A DNA stretch of 50,439 bases. Origin: Gemmatimonadales bacterium. GTDB taxonomy: Bacteria > Gemmatimonadota > Gemmatimonadetes > Longimicrobiales > Gaopeijiaceae. The notes under the pieces are model-generated. The model searched no databases. It was not told the origin of the DNA and was given only the letters and a program-made list of their open reading frames with translations. Position 1 is the first letter of the stretch. Each line of letters opens with the position of its first letter. Both the position numbers and the translations under genes were made by a program. The stretch lies in assembly GCA_020344755.1 (NCBI GenBank), contig CP070829.1, positions 960,217 to 1,010,655 on the forward strand. The letters run 5' to 3'. Below are positions 1-9,017 of this stretch, piece by piece.

Positions 1-1641
1 CTCAACCGGGCCCGCACCTCCCAGGGCAAGCTCCTCAAGGGGCTGCTTCTCGGATTCGTTGGGCTCTTCTTCTGGAGCTTCATCTTCGTGGTGATCGTGA
101 GGATGCTCCTCTACTTCCGCGGGACACAGGGGATCGGTGATCTCCTGGCAGGTAAGCTGCTGGCACTGGCCTTCCTCACCTTCTTCCTGATCCTCCTCCT
201 ATCCAACGTCATCACGGCGTTGTCCACCTTCTTCATCTCCGAGGATCTGGAGCTCCTCGTCGCGGCGCCCGTGGACGGGCTGCACTTCTACCTCGCCCGG
301 CTCGTGGAGACCGTCGTGGACTCGTCCTGGATGGTGGCCCTCCTGGCGATTCCCCTCCTGGCGGCCTACGGCGTGGTCTACGACGCGGGCTTCCCCTTCT
401 ATCTCCTGGCCACCGGGGTCGTCGGGTCGTTCCTGGTGCTCCCGGCTGTGGTCGGTGCAGGCTTCACCCTGATCCTGGTGAACGTCTTTCCCGCGCGCCG
501 GACCCGGGATCTCCTGGCCCTCATCGGACTCCTGGCGGCGGCCGGCGTGGTGGCCGTCTTCCGTTTCCTTCGTCCCGAGCGCCTGATGCGTCCCGAGGAG
601 TTCCGGGACCTGGTGGACTTCGTGGCGGTCCTGCGCACCCCGTCGTCGGTATGGTTCCCGAGCGAGTGGGCGGCGGATGCGCTCATGTCCTACCTGAACG
701 GGGTCTTCGACCCGCACCCGCTTCTCCTCCTGGCCAGCACGGCCGGCGCGTTCCTGGTGCTGGGCGCTGCCCTCCACGGAAAGGGGTACGCCCCGGGATT
801 CTCCCGCTCTCAGGAGGGAGCGAGCGGGAGGGTGCGCCGTTCGCGGACCCCCCGGGCCGGTCGGGGGCTGGGCCTCGTTCCGCCACCCACCCGGGCCCTC
901 ATACGGAAGGAGGTCCGGGTGTTCTTCCGAGACGCCACCCAATGGTCGCAGCTCGTGCTCCTGGGTGTGCTCGTGGTGGTGTACGTCTACAACATCGTCC
1001 AGCTTCCGCTCTTCACGGGAGAGCGGATCTCGGTGCTGCTCGTCAACGTCATCGCCTTCCTCAACCTCGGACTGGCCGGGTTCGTGGTGGCAGCCATCGC
1101 CGCCCGCTTCGTCTTTCCCGCCATGTCGCTCGAGGGGCGGATGATGTGGCTGCTCCGCTCGTCGCCCCTTCAGGTGCGGACCCTGTTCTGGACGAAGTAC
1201 TGGGTGGGGACGGTCCCCCTCCTTCTGGTCGCAGTTCCACTCATCGTGGTGACCAACCTTCTCATGGACGCCACGCCCTTCATCTTTCTTCTCACCACGG
1301 GAACGATGGTGGCGGTGACCTTTGCCCTGACTGCCATGGCGCTGGGAATCGGTGCACTCTTCCCCAACCACGACACGGAAAACGTGGCCGAGATCCCCAC
1401 CTCGTTCGGGGGGCTCCTCTTCATGATGGCTGCGGTGCTGTACCTTGGAGGAGTCGTGGTGCTGGAGGGTTGGCCGGTGTATGCCTATCTCTCGGAAGGA
1501 GGGCCGGCCCCCGGCGGAGGCAGCCTGCCGGCTCTTGCGGTGGGACTCACTGGCGCGACTTTGCTGACGCTCATCGCCATCTGGGTCCCGCTCCGGATGG
1601 GGATGAGAAGGGTGGAGGCGGGGGAGATCCACGACGTCTGA
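1..1641 (+). CDS. ABC transporter permease, 5'-truncated by window edge
   Basis: The reading frame is open from base 1 with no stop upstream of the first ATG at 88, so the true start lies outside the window; about 546 residues are visible. It is a polytopic membrane protein with hydrophobic segments grouped in two blocks, roughly residues 20-260 and 310-540, separated by a basic Arg/Gly-rich cytoplasmic loop near residues 265-290. This two-block pattern and motifs such as FPNHDTENVAEIPTSFGG near the C-terminus resemble the large ABC-2-type exporter permeases that work with a separate ATPase. The ATPase is probably just upstream, outside the window. The substrate cannot be read from the sequence. 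It is followed 28 bp later by the TerB-like gene on the same strand. Confidence 0.75.
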   Translation, partial: LNRARTSQGKLLKGLLLGFVGLFFWSFIFVVIVRMLLYFRGTQGIGDLLAGKLLALAFLTFFLILLLSNVITALSTFFISEDLELLVAAPVDGLHFYLARLVETVVDSSWMVALLAIPLLAAYGVVYDAGFPFYLLATGVVGSFLVLPAVVGAGFTLILVNVFPARRTRDLLALIGLLAAAGVVAVFRFLRPERLMRPEEFRDLVDFVAVLRTPSSVWFPSEWAADALMSYLNGVFDPHPLLLLASTAGAFLVLGAALHGKGYAPGFSRSQEGASGRVRRSRTPRAGRGLGLVPPPTRALIRKEVRVFFRDATQWSQLVLLGVLVVVYVYNIVQLPLFTGERISVLLVNVIAFLNLGLAGFVVAAIAARFVFPAMSLEGRMMWLLRSSPLQVRTLFWTKYWVGTVPLLLVAVPLIVVTNLLMDATPFIFLLTTGTMVAVTFALTAMALGIGALFPNHDTENVAEIPTSFGGLLFMMAAVLYLGGVVVLEGWPVYAYLSEGGPAPGGGSLPALAVGLTGATLLTLIAIWVPLRMGMRRVEAGEIHDV

Positions 1642-1669
1642 AGGAACACGATGCGGAGGTACGGCCGCC

Positions 1670-2155
1670 ATGCTGCAGGCACTCAAGGACTTCTTCTTCA
1701 CTCGGATGGCACCCGTTGACGAGGCGCCTGCGGAGGCTCCGGAGCGATCTCGGGACCTCCGGCTGGCCGCGTGCGCGCTCCTTCTGGAGCTGGCCCACGC
1801 CGACGACGATTTCACGGAGGACGAGCGGCAGCACCTGGAGAACGCCATCCGCAGGCACTATGGCCTGAACCGCCGGGAGGCGGACGAGCTTCTCCACCTG
1901 GCCGAGCAGGAGCGACGGCAGGCGGCGGACCTGTGGCAGTTCACCAACCTCATCCGCCGCCACTACTCCACGGGCCAGAAGATGGTGCTTGCGGAGATCA
2001 TGTGGGGCGTGGTGTTCTCCGACGGGGAACTCTCGTCCCGCGAGGAGTACCTCATGAGGAAGGTCTCCCACCTCCTGGGCCTGGAGATCGGGTACCTGAC
2101 GGAGGCCCGTGAGCGGGCACGAAACTCGGAGCCGCCGCCGCCGGGGGTGGATTGA
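1670..2155 (+). CDS. TerB-like (tellurite resistance TerB family) protein
   Basis: This is a 161-residue, mostly helical, acidic soluble protein. The core from about residue 28 to 150 matches the TerB/COG4103 pattern: a first helix repeat with the acidic motif AHADDDFTEDE and a second pseudo-repeat with VVFSDGELSSREE, each resembling a metal-binding acidic loop. TerB-fold proteins are linked to stress responses and membrane-associated metal sensing, but most stand-alone members have no proven role, and there is no ter operon here. The ATG start has a GGAGGT-like ribosome site about 9 bases upstream. It sits directly downstream of the ABC permease and may be co-transcribed with it. Confidence 0.75.
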   Translation: MLQALKDFFFTRMAPVDEAPAEAPERSRDLRLAACALLLELAHADDDFTEDERQHLENAIRRHYGLNRREADELLHLAEQERRQAADLWQFTNLIRRHYSTGQKMVLAEIMWGVVFSDGELSSREEYLMRKVSHLLGLEIGYLTEARERARNSEPPPPGVD

Positions 2156-2225
2156 CCGCCGGGCGCGGATTGACCGGCCGGATCACATCGTCATATTCAG
2201 CGGGTCTCCCGGTGAGGGCGACACC

Positions 2226-2402
2226 GTGCACGAGCAGCTTTCGGAGCGACAGATGCGTGACCTCATTCCCGGTGGCTACCTCTTCACCCACCTCGTCTTC
2301 TGGACCGTGGTGTCCATGGTGGCCGTAGGGACCAACCTCATGGCCATCGTTCTGAGCCTGGGCCTCGGCATCCTGGCGCTGGAGTCTTTCAAGAAGGGCT
2401 GA
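2226..2402 (+). CDS. Small membrane protein, 58 aa
   Basis: I chose a GTG start at 2226, preceded by GGTGAGG, over a possible ATG at 2109 that would overlap the TerB-like gene and add a basic, low-complexity leader. The product has a short polar N-terminus (VHEQLSERQMRDLIPGG) and a hydrophobic remainder that could form one long or two short membrane helices, ending in LESFKKG. No family is recognised. Its stop codon overlaps the ATG of the next small membrane protein by one base, so the two are probably translated together and may form a small inner-membrane pair. Confidence 0.55.
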   Translation: MHEQLSERQMRDLIPGGYLFTHLVFWTVVSMVAVGTNLMAIVLSLGLGILALESFKKG

Positions 2403-2656
2403 TGGAACTCCTCCTCAAGATCCTGCTGGGACTTCTCGCGGTGGGGTTGGGCATCTGGCTCGGTCTCCCGGGAAGGTACGAACAGACCCAGGAGGATATC
2501 GACAAGGCGATGGATCGGGGGGGCGCTCGCCGCAACCAGGTCAAGCGGGTGTTCACCCCTCTGGACTGGCTCCGGAAGTCCAAGCGGGGATCCGACCGGC
2601 GAATCGAGCGGTCCCGCCGCCGCTTCAGGACGGCGGCCCCCCGGAAGCACCGCTGA
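2402..2656 (+). CDS. Small single-pass membrane protein with basic tail, 84 aa
   Basis: The protein starts with a hydrophobic helix (about residues 3-24, LLLKILLGLLAVGLGIWLGL). It continues into a charged segment with YEQTQEDIDKAMDRGG and ends in a strongly basic tail rich in Arg and Lys. This predicts an N-terminal anchor with a cytoplasmic basic domain. The ATG overlaps the TGA of the preceding gene, a sign of translational coupling. No known family is recognised. A hairpin near 2678-2699 separates it from the convergent DUF445 gene. Confidence 0.55.
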   Translation: MELLLKILLGLLAVGLGIWLGLPGRYEQTQEDIDKAMDRGGARRNQVKRVFTPLDWLRKSKRGSDRRIERSRRRFRTAAPRKHR

Positions 2657-2677
2657 TCCCGTAACGAGGGAGCATGT

Positions 2678-2699
2678 GGTGACGGGGCTCCCGGTCACC
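2678..2699. terminator. Hairpin between convergent genes, possible bidirectional terminator
   Basis: GGTGAC at 2678-2683 pairs with GTCACC at 2694-2699, with G-rich and C-rich tracts in between that may extend the stem. It lies in the short gap between the plus-strand small membrane protein and the end of the minus-strand DUF445 gene, and overlaps that gene's last codons. There is no T tract, so termination is only suggested by the position. Confidence 0.3.
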
Positions 2700-4272
2700 C
2701 CCCGCCCAGAAGGGCGTTCACCACCACCAGGATGCTTCCGACGAACGCCCCCAGGGCGTATCCGAGCTTCACGATGAGCCGCAGTTCGCGGTCCGTCACC
2801 CGCCGGACCAGCTCTTCCATCCTCGGTGTCGGGAACTCCAGGACCTTCTGCTCTACCCTTCGGGCCACGTCCAGCCGCTGAACCACGTCCGGGACCTGAC
2901 CCTGGAGCCAGTCCCAGAGAATCGGCCCCACACCGGACTCGATCCGCCGCGAGGCATCCTCTGGGAGCCATCGGGCTGGGGTCCCTATCGGCCGTTCCCA
3001 CGCACCGTAGACCAGGCGGGTGGCCAGGTCCCGCAAGACTCGATCCGCGGTGTCGCTCCGTGCGCCGCGCACGGTCCAACCCTTGATTCGCTCCGGTGGC
3101 ACACGCTCCAGAAGCTCGCCCCAGGTTCTGGCTCCCGCCTTCTCCAGCGCTGTCTGGAGCTTCTCCACCAGGAACGAGCGACTCTGGGGATCCTGCGCCA
3201 TTCCCACCACCCAGCCTGCCAGGGTACGACGCGCCTCGAGCACGTTCTCCGAGTCGGGGGCTCCCAGGACCGACTGCACGGGTCTGCGGAGGAAGTCCAC
3301 CACGGCCTCGTTCACGCCGCGCGCCATGGCATCCTGGACCGCGGGGTCCACCAGGATCTCGGAGAGACGCTCCGTGCCTTCCCTCTCGATGGTGAGGAGG
3401 ATCTTGTCCAGCGTGTCTTCCGTCACCACGAGCTTCGCCACCACCCGCTGGTGGAACTTGAGGTCGTTCAGGAAGCGATGGAAAAGCTCACGGATGGTGG
3501 TCTGGAAGCGGTCTCTCGCTTCCGGGTCTTCCAGCAGCGCACCCAGGCGCTCGATGGCCAATGGGAGGTAGCTGGCGATGGCTTTCTCGAACGAGCCGAC
3601 GAGTCCCAGGGGAAGGATCTCTTCGAAGGTCCGATCCGGGGCAAGTAGACGGTGGGAGGCTCGCTCGAGGTAGTCCTCTACGGCCTGGCCGAAGTCCGGG
3701 GAACGGACGGCGTTCTCCAGCCACTCCTCCACCGCTTCCGAGACGGCGGTCTCCCGGGCCGGGGTGATGAGGTCACCGATGGGCTGGTCCCTCAACGCCT
3801 CGACGATGCTCTCCACACGGTCCTCCACCGCCTGTTCGAACTCGTCCGAGGCCAGGTACCGGTGGAGGCGTTCCAGTGTGTGGTCGATGACCCCGTCGAG
3901 GAACCCCTCGATCTCCGGTGCCACCGTGGGAGGGAGGATCTCCTTCAACGAGCCTCGCTCACGGTGGAGCATCTCTTCGAGGAAGAGGGCCAGTCTCTCG
4001 TCGAAGGCACGATGAAATTCTCCTTCGGAGAAGATCCTCGTCAGGTCGTCGGCGGTGAGGAGACGATTGCCCACCGTCCGACCGATGGCCGCGGCCAACC
4101 GTCCCTGGTTCTTCGGCACGGCACCCTGGAACCACTGCAGTCGCCACCGCCCCAGGAGCTTCGGTGGCTCGTACGGGTGGAAGAGCATCCAGATGGCCAC
4201 CGTGTTGGTGAGCCCTCCGGACAGCGCGCCGAAGAGGATGATGACCGCCGCCCTGAGGAGTTCATCCTGCAC
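2695..4272 (-). CDS. DUF445 family membrane-anchored protein
   Basis: The 525-residue product begins with a hydrophobic segment containing GGLTNTVAIWMLFHPY, the hallmark of the DUF445 family, in which a Gly/Asn-rich helix is followed by a proline after HPY. A long, charged, mostly helical middle region (residues about 60-490) follows. A second hydrophobic helix ends the protein (LGYALGAFVGSILVVVNALL), giving one membrane anchor at each end. Family function is unknown. The start is GTG, with GAGGTG six bases upstream that overlaps the stop codon of the upstream lipoprotein gene, so translation is probably coupled. It is the last gene of a four-gene minus-strand run of envelope proteins. Confidence 0.85.
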   Translation of the reverse strand: MQDELLRAAVIILFGALSGGLTNTVAIWMLFHPYEPPKLLGRWRLQWFQGAVPKNQGRLAAAIGRTVGNRLLTADDLTRIFSEGEFHRAFDERLALFLEEMLHRERGSLKEILPPTVAPEIEGFLDGVIDHTLERLHRYLASDEFEQAVEDRVESIVEALRDQPIGDLITPARETAVSEAVEEWLENAVRSPDFGQAVEDYLERASHRLLAPDRTFEEILPLGLVGSFEKAIASYLPLAIERLGALLEDPEARDRFQTTIRELFHRFLNDLKFHQRVVAKLVVTEDTLDKILLTIEREGTERLSEILVDPAVQDAMARGVNEAVVDFLRRPVQSVLGAPDSENVLEARRTLAGWVVGMAQDPQSRSFLVEKLQTALEKAGARTWGELLERVPPERIKGWTVRGARSDTADRVLRDLATRLVYGAWERPIGTPARWLPEDASRRIESGVGPILWDWLQGQVPDVVQRLDVARRVEQKVLEFPTPRMEELVRRVTDRELRLIVKLGYALGAFVGSILVVVNALLGGG

Positions 4273-4280
4273 GTATCACC

Positions 4281-5231
4281 TCACGGTCGGCGGTGGCGCA
4301 GAATTCCCCGGACGGGGAGCTCCTGCTCCCCGATGCGGAGCTCCCCCTCCACCTCCATGACTCCGTCGAGGGGAAGGACGGGTCCGGGCCCCGCACGGGT
4401 CTCGAGCTGGAAAGAGAGGACCTCGAGTCGCCCCTCGAGGTCCCCGGAAGGTGAGCGCACCGAGAGGAGGCTGGGGATGTCGCGGCGGGCAGGCTCGTAC
4501 GCCCTCCTCACTTCCCATTGCACCTGCAATTCGGGCCACTGAAGCCCGTCGTCTCCCCTGCGAGCCCACCCCGTGAAGACCGTGTTCCCTTCCATGTGGA
4601 GCGGGGCCTGCATCAACACCGCGAGGGAGTCACCGGAGGTGAGGAATATCCAGTCGCCGAGGCTTCCCTCCTCGGAGCGAATCCCCTGGGAGGCGTCCAT
4701 GACCCATCCGGGGACCTGTCGGTCACCCAGGATCAGCCCACCCTCCAGGAGGTTGAAGGAGCCGCCCCGGCTCCCGGTCCATTCGGCCAGGGCCCCCTCC
4801 AGGCTCACTTCCAGCCTCCTGTTCCCACCGTCGTAGAAGATCCGGTCGAGTCGATCGCCCTCACCCACCAGGATGCGGAGCGGGCCGTGGGGCAGGATGC
4901 GCCAGGGCTCCTGGTTGGGAGCCGAACTCCATTCGTCCCTGAGGAAGGCCTCCCAGACGCCGTTTCGAGCCAGCCACCCCCGGGCGGTGCGGTCTACACC
5001 GCCCGGGAGCGTCGTAGCTTCCAGGACCCACGGGACGAGGAAGACGGAGTCTCCCGCAGTGGATGCGAAGACCAGGGTCCGCTCGTAGTGTCGCCGCGGC
5101 GTCTCGGCGAGAGGTTCGTCCGTGCCCCCGGGCTCGGGGGTTCGCGGGACCTCTCCCCGGGGCGCGTCTCCACAGGCGAGAGCCACCGTCATGAGGAGCG
5201 GGCAGGCCAGAATCCGAGGGCGAAACACCAT
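4281..5231 (-). CDS. Predicted lipoprotein of unknown function
   Basis: Starting at the ATG at 5231 gives 316 residues with a lipoprotein signal: a basic N-terminus (MVFRPR), a hydrophobic stretch and a lipobox ending VALAC, with the acylated cysteine at residue 20. The mature protein is rich in beta-forming stretches and Trp/Gly motifs such as GDWIFLTSGDSLAVLMQ. It loosely recalls lipocalin-like or carotenoid-hydratase-like folds, but no catalytic motif is clear. It lies between the DUF1499 gene (59 bp upstream) and the DUF445 gene (8 bp downstream), and probably belongs to their operon. An in-frame upstream extension is open but is low-complexity and lacks a signal peptide. Confidence 0.6.
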   Translation of the reverse strand: MVFRPRILACPLLMTVALACGDAPRGEVPRTPEPGGTDEPLAETPRRHYERTLVFASTAGDSVFLVPWVLEATTLPGGVDRTARGWLARNGVWEAFLRDEWSSAPNQEPWRILPHGPLRILVGEGDRLDRIFYDGGNRRLEVSLEGALAEWTGSRGGSFNLLEGGLILGDRQVPGWVMDASQGIRSEEGSLGDWIFLTSGDSLAVLMQAPLHMEGNTVFTGWARRGDDGLQWPELQVQWEVRRAYEPARRDIPSLLSVRSPSGDLEGRLEVLSFQLETRAGPGPVLPLDGVMEVEGELRIGEQELPVRGILRHRRP

Positions 5232-5290
5232 GCGCAGCAAGCTAGGCCTCGTGGCGTTCGTGTACAGCGGTCCAGCACGTTCCGGAGCGC

Positions 5291-5707
5291 CTACGCATGT
5301 GCGGCGGAGCCTGCGGAAGGGGAGACGATCTGCTCCGGCGAAGCCGAGAGCCGCCGGTCGAGAGCGGTGAAGAAGCTCACGACCCGACGACGGCTGACCC
5401 CCCAATCCCGCCCCTTCCCTCGAGACGAGGCCACCATGTCCACCCGGGTCTGGCCATTCCCGTCCAACCCGATGCGGAGGAGCACGTCGGAGTTCTCTCC
5501 CCAGAGCAGGGGCTTCACTTCCGCGTGGATCACGCCGGGGCCATCGTCCTCCCGAACCACCGACCAGCGGGGCAGCCCTCGGCCCGCGAGCTCCACCGCC
5601 GCACGCCACACGGGGTCGAAGGGGATGCTGTACGTCCGCCCCCTCAGGACGGGATCCTCGTGGTCCGGGCGGGTCGAGACCCGGTCCTCCCGCTGGGGCT
5701 GCGCCAT
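5291..5707 (-). CDS. DUF1499 domain protein
   Basis: The ATG at 5707 gives 138 residues. The core, about residues 27-125, shows the DUF1499 layout: a VWRAAVELAG helix, a strand with VIHAEVKPLLWGENSDVLLR, then TRVDMVASSRGKGRDWGVS and an RRRVVSFF helix, equivalent to the family's conserved SRxGxxDxGxNxRRI motif. The domain's function is unknown. Only two bases separate this start from the stop of the SIMPL gene, so it is probably translationally coupled to it. No signal peptide is seen, unlike its neighbours. Confidence 0.7.
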   Translation of the reverse strand: MAQPQREDRVSTRPDHEDPVLRGRTYSIPFDPVWRAAVELAGRGLPRWSVVREDDGPGVIHAEVKPLLWGENSDVLLRIGLDGNGQTRVDMVASSRGKGRDWGVSRRRVVSFFTALDRRLSASPEQIVSPSAGSAAHA

Positions 5708-5709
5708 GG

Positions 5710-6471
5710 TCAACGGCGAGCCCCCGGCCCCAGTCGCCAGGTGATGGTGACGTTGGCCTGCACGGTCTGTGTCCCGGGCTCCACGGGCGTGTCCGCGGCC
5801 TGCATCGCCATGGCCCGCATCTCGGGCTGGAATACGGGACGCGTGGAGGATACCTGGACGGTTTCGGGAGAGAGCAGGATCATACCCAGAGCCCCGGCGA
5901 CGGCCTCCGCCTCGGTCCGGGCCCGGTCGGTGGCCTGACGCAGTGCCTCCAAGCGTGCCGCATCCGTGTCGGAGGCGAAGAAGGAGAGCCCGGCAACCCG
6001 GTTCGCACCCGCCTCGAGAGCGGCGTCCAGGACCCCGCTCATTCGGTCCACCTCGTCCAGGACGACCTCCAGTTGGTTCGAGGCGCGGTACCCGACGATC
6101 TGCGGGGCCTCGTCCCGCTGAAGACCTTGCCGGTAGCGCGGGGCCAGCGAATAACCCGAGGTCTCGATCCGGGCCCCGGGACCTGCCGGTCCCCGGACAG
6201 AGGCCAGGACGCGTTGCATGGCCTCCGCGTTCGCCGTGGAAGCCTCTCCGGCCGTGGCTCCCACGGTCTCCACGGCCAGGACGATCCGGGCCCGGTCCGC
6301 AGGGAGGTCCACCGTGGCCGTTCCGGTGACGGTGAGGTGAGAGGTGTCGGGGAGGGCCGAGACCGGTGGGGCGGCCGGCGAAGGGGCAGGTGTCGCCCGG
6401 GCCGGGGCGCATGCGGAAACCAGGGCCAACACCGTGGTCAACGGGGCCGAGAGTCGGGGTCTTGGATCCAT
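5710..6471 (-). CDS. SIMPL (DUF541) domain lipoprotein
   Basis: This 253-residue protein carries a signal with a lipobox-like end (ALVSAC, cysteine 21), then a Pro/Ala-rich linker and a SIMPL domain from about residue 44 onward. Diagnostic stretches are LTVTGTATVDLPADRARI at the start of the domain and the late AVAGALGMILLSPETVQV. SIMPL proteins are periplasmic or outer-membrane-associated in other bacteria, where one binds outer-membrane partners and others affect oxidative stress; the role here is unknown. It is the first gene of the minus-strand envelope cluster and is divergent from the nucleotidyltransferase gene across 114 bp. Confidence 0.8.
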   Translation of the reverse strand: MDPRPRLSAPLTTVLALVSACAPARATPAPSPAAPPVSALPDTSHLTVTGTATVDLPADRARIVLAVETVGATAGEASTANAEAMQRVLASVRGPAGPGARIETSGYSLAPRYRQGLQRDEAPQIVGYRASNQLEVVLDEVDRMSGVLDAALEAGANRVAGLSFFASDTDAARLEALRQATDRARTEAEAVAGALGMILLSPETVQVSSTRPVFQPEMRAMAMQAADTPVEPGTQTVQANVTITWRLGPGARR

Positions 6472-6585
6472 TTCGTCACAACCCGTATCGATGGTGTGCG
6501 TGGGGTCCGGATTCGTTGGCGGGCACCCCGGAACATGGTTAACCTACGCGTCCCGAGTCACCAACCATCACAGCCGAATCTAGCC

Positions 6586-7584
6586 ATGAAGGCCATCATT
6601 CCGCTTGCCGGAAAGGGGACACGCATGCGTCCCCTCACCTACCATACGCCGAAGCCCCTCTTGAAGGTCGGGGGTCGGCCCATTCTCAGCTACCTCCTGG
6701 ACGACGTCATGGCACTGGGAGTGGAGGAGATGGTCTTCGTGGTGGGGTACCTCCAGGACGTCCTGCGCGACTTCATCTTGAGCGAATACCCCGGGATAAC
6801 GGCGCACTTCGTGGTCCAGGAGGTTCAGGACGGGACCGCGGGAGCGGTGGCGCTGGCGGAGCCCTACATCGACGAGGACCTCTTCATCCTCTTCTCCGAC
6901 ACCCTCTTCGACGCCGACCTCGGCCTGGTTCAGCGCCTCCCCGACGACGTGGCGGGAGTCCTCTGGGCCAAGGAGGTGGAGGACTACCAGCGGTTCGGCG
7001 TGATCGTCACCCGGGAGGATGGGACCATGGAGCGGATCGTCGAGAAGCCCTCCGAACCCATCTCGAAGCTGGCCAACATCGGTGTCTACTACATCAGGGA
7101 TCACAAGCTCCTCTACGAGGGCATCCACCACACGCTGCGCTCGGAGCCTGGAAAGGGCGGCGAGTTCTTCCTGACGGACGCGTTCCAGTTCATGGTGGAT
7201 CAGGGAGCCAGGCTCAGGACCGCACCGGTCGCCGGGTGGTACGATTGCGGAAAGCCGGAGACCCTCATCGAGACCAATGAACACCTGTTGCGGACGACGC
7301 GCGGGGGGGTGCAGGAGGGGGCTTCCGTGGTGGGGGCCGAGATCGTGGAGCCGGTCCGGATCGAGGCGGGTGCCCACGTGCACGGTGGCCGCATCGGCCC
7401 GAACGTGACCATCGAAGCGAACGCCAACCTGGTGGGATCCGTCCTTTCCAACACCCTGGTTGGGGCCGGCAGCCAGCTGGAGGACGTGCGCCTGACGGAC
7501 AGTCTCTTGGGGGATCGCACCCGGTTACAGGGGGTGAGGGGATCGGTGAACCTGGCTTCCGACTCGGTGGTGGAGGCGGGCTGA
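6586..7584 (+). CDS. Sugar-1-phosphate nucleotidyltransferase with left-handed beta-helix tail
   Basis: The 332-residue enzyme begins with the nucleotidyltransferase signature GKGTRMRPLT after MKAIIPLA. It has a metal-binding Asp in LFSDTLFD and an EKP motif, together marking the family that makes NDP-sugars (glucose-1-phosphate thymidylyl- or uridylyltransferase-like). From about residue 245 it continues into hexapeptide-like repeats (IEPVRIEAGAHV style turns) that form a left-handed beta-helix, as in long, archaeal-type or bifunctional forms. The sugar and nucleotide are uncertain. The start at 6586 is the first ATG that gives an intact N-terminus. It probably supplies precursors for surface polysaccharide. 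Confidence 0.85.
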   Translation: MKAIIPLAGKGTRMRPLTYHTPKPLLKVGGRPILSYLLDDVMALGVEEMVFVVGYLQDVLRDFILSEYPGITAHFVVQEVQDGTAGAVALAEPYIDEDLFILFSDTLFDADLGLVQRLPDDVAGVLWAKEVEDYQRFGVIVTREDGTMERIVEKPSEPISKLANIGVYYIRDHKLLYEGIHHTLRSEPGKGGEFFLTDAFQFMVDQGARLRTAPVAGWYDCGKPETLIETNEHLLRTTRGGVQEGASVVGAEIVEPVRIEAGAHVHGGRIGPNVTIEANANLVGSVLSNTLVGAGSQLEDVRLTDSLLGDRTRLQGVRGSVNLASDSVVEAG

Positions 7585-7611
7585 GTCAGCCGCCTCCCGG
7601 ATCGGTCCCGG

Positions 7612-8865
7612 TCAGGGGTCGATCTGCTCCAGTGCCAGGAGGGTGAAGAGGGCCCGGAGGACACCCTCCGGGCCCTTCTCGTTGCGGTACCACTCTCGGG
7701 GGGTGTGAGCCTCTCCCGCTTCACCGCCCGCACCGAGAGTGATGGCCGGTATCCCCAGAGCCATGGGAAGATTGGCATCGGTGGACGAGGCGGCGAGCTC
7801 GGCGCGATCCACCAGGGCCCGGGTTGCCTGGGTTGCGGCCCGAACCAGGGGCTCATCCGGTGAGGTGGTCCCGGCAGGCCGGTCGCCGATCCGGTCCACC
7901 TCCAGGACGGCCTCCTCGTCCGGGCGGGCACTGCCGTTCCCATCCTGCACCACCGAGGTCAGTGCCCCATGCATGGCGCCCTCCACCAGTGCAAGGTGGC
8001 CTTCGCTCTCGCTCCGAACCTCGTACTCCATCCACGCCCGGGCCGGGATGGCATTCACGGAGGTTCCCCCTTCGATCCGCCCCACATTCAGGGTCGTCCC
8101 TGCGGGGAGGTCGAGGTCGTCGAAGGCGGCGACGGCACGAGCCAGGAGGTGGATGGGGTTCACCCGTCCCCAATCCACCCATGAGTGACCGCCGGGGCCC
8201 TCCACGACAGCGCGGAAGCGCCGGGAGCCCACTCCGCTCGCGATGATGCGGTTCACCCCGGCCCCGTCCAGCGAGATGAAGCCGCGAGCGTTCTCTCCCG
8301 CCCCGCCTGCGCCGAAGAGGTGTCGTACGCCTCGCAGATTCCCGACTCCCTCCTCTCCCACGGTGCCCACCAGGAGCAGGGGGATGTCCGGAGGGTAGTC
8401 CAGGCGGACCAGTGCCCGGGTGAGCGCCAGCACGGCGGTCAGCCCGCGGGCGTCGTCACAGATACCGGGCCCGATCCAGCGGTCCCCGTCCTTGTGAAAC
8501 TGGATCTCCTGCGAGACGGGGAAGACGGTGTCGAGGTGTGCCGACACCACCAGGGGCCGGGCACCCTCTCCGCCCAGCCAGGCGATGACGTTCCCCACCT
8601 CGTCCACCCGAGGCGCGTCGGTTCCCGCCTCGAGGAGGAGACGGGCGAAGAGGCGTCCTCTCTCCTCCTCCTGGAACGGTGGAGCCGGGGTGGAGGCCAG
8701 GAGGAGTTGTTGCTCGATCGTGTGGGCGTCCTCGGCGCGCACCTGGGCAATCACCCGTCGGACGTCCACCCGGTCGAGGACACGGTGCAGCGCGTCCCGG
8801 AGATCCGGGTCATCGGGAGGGATCGAGGGAAGAGCGCGCGGGAATCGAGCCAGGTCGATGGGCAT
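7612..8865 (-). CDS. M20-family metallopeptidase
   Basis: The 417-residue protein has the full set of M20 dinuclear zinc ligands in order: the His in VVSAHLDT, the bridging Asp in GICDDARG, the Glu pair in GTVGEEG, an Asp in ISLDGAG and a late His in EAHTPREW. A dimerisation insert lies around residues 215-330, with the family's GGHSWVDWG segment. It resembles PepT/M20 tripeptidase-like or acyl-peptide hydrolases; the exact substrate cannot be predicted. It is convergent with the nucleotidyltransferase gene, with 27 bp between them, and divergent from the synthase gene. There is no signal peptide, so it is cytoplasmic. Confidence 0.85.
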   Translation of the reverse strand: MPIDLARFPRALPSIPPDDPDLRDALHRVLDRVDVRRVIAQVRAEDAHTIEQQLLLASTPAPPFQEEERGRLFARLLLEAGTDAPRVDEVGNVIAWLGGEGARPLVVSAHLDTVFPVSQEIQFHKDGDRWIGPGICDDARGLTAVLALTRALVRLDYPPDIPLLLVGTVGEEGVGNLRGVRHLFGAGGAGENARGFISLDGAGVNRIIASGVGSRRFRAVVEGPGGHSWVDWGRVNPIHLLARAVAAFDDLDLPAGTTLNVGRIEGGTSVNAIPARAWMEYEVRSESEGHLALVEGAMHGALTSVVQDGNGSARPDEEAVLEVDRIGDRPAGTTSPDEPLVRAATQATRALVDRAELAASSTDANLPMALGIPAITLGAGGEAGEAHTPREWYRNEKGPEGVLRALFTLLALEQIDP

Positions 8866-9017
8866 CTCCCATGCTGCCTCCTCAGCGGATGGACGGCAAG
8901 AACGCGTTCCCGCACCTTGCGCGAGGAAGGGTAGGACACTTGAGCTTGCAGGCGCCTGTGTGTAAGGAGACGTTGACGCATGGTGTCCTGTCTCTCCCCA
9001 CCTCCCCCGTGTTCTCC

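Noticed and set aside
199..1848. 549-residue open frame on the minus strand across the ABC permease gene
   Set aside because: Its product is rich in His, Arg, Glu and Gln with no domain pattern. It is the antisense shadow of a GC-rich membrane protein gene.
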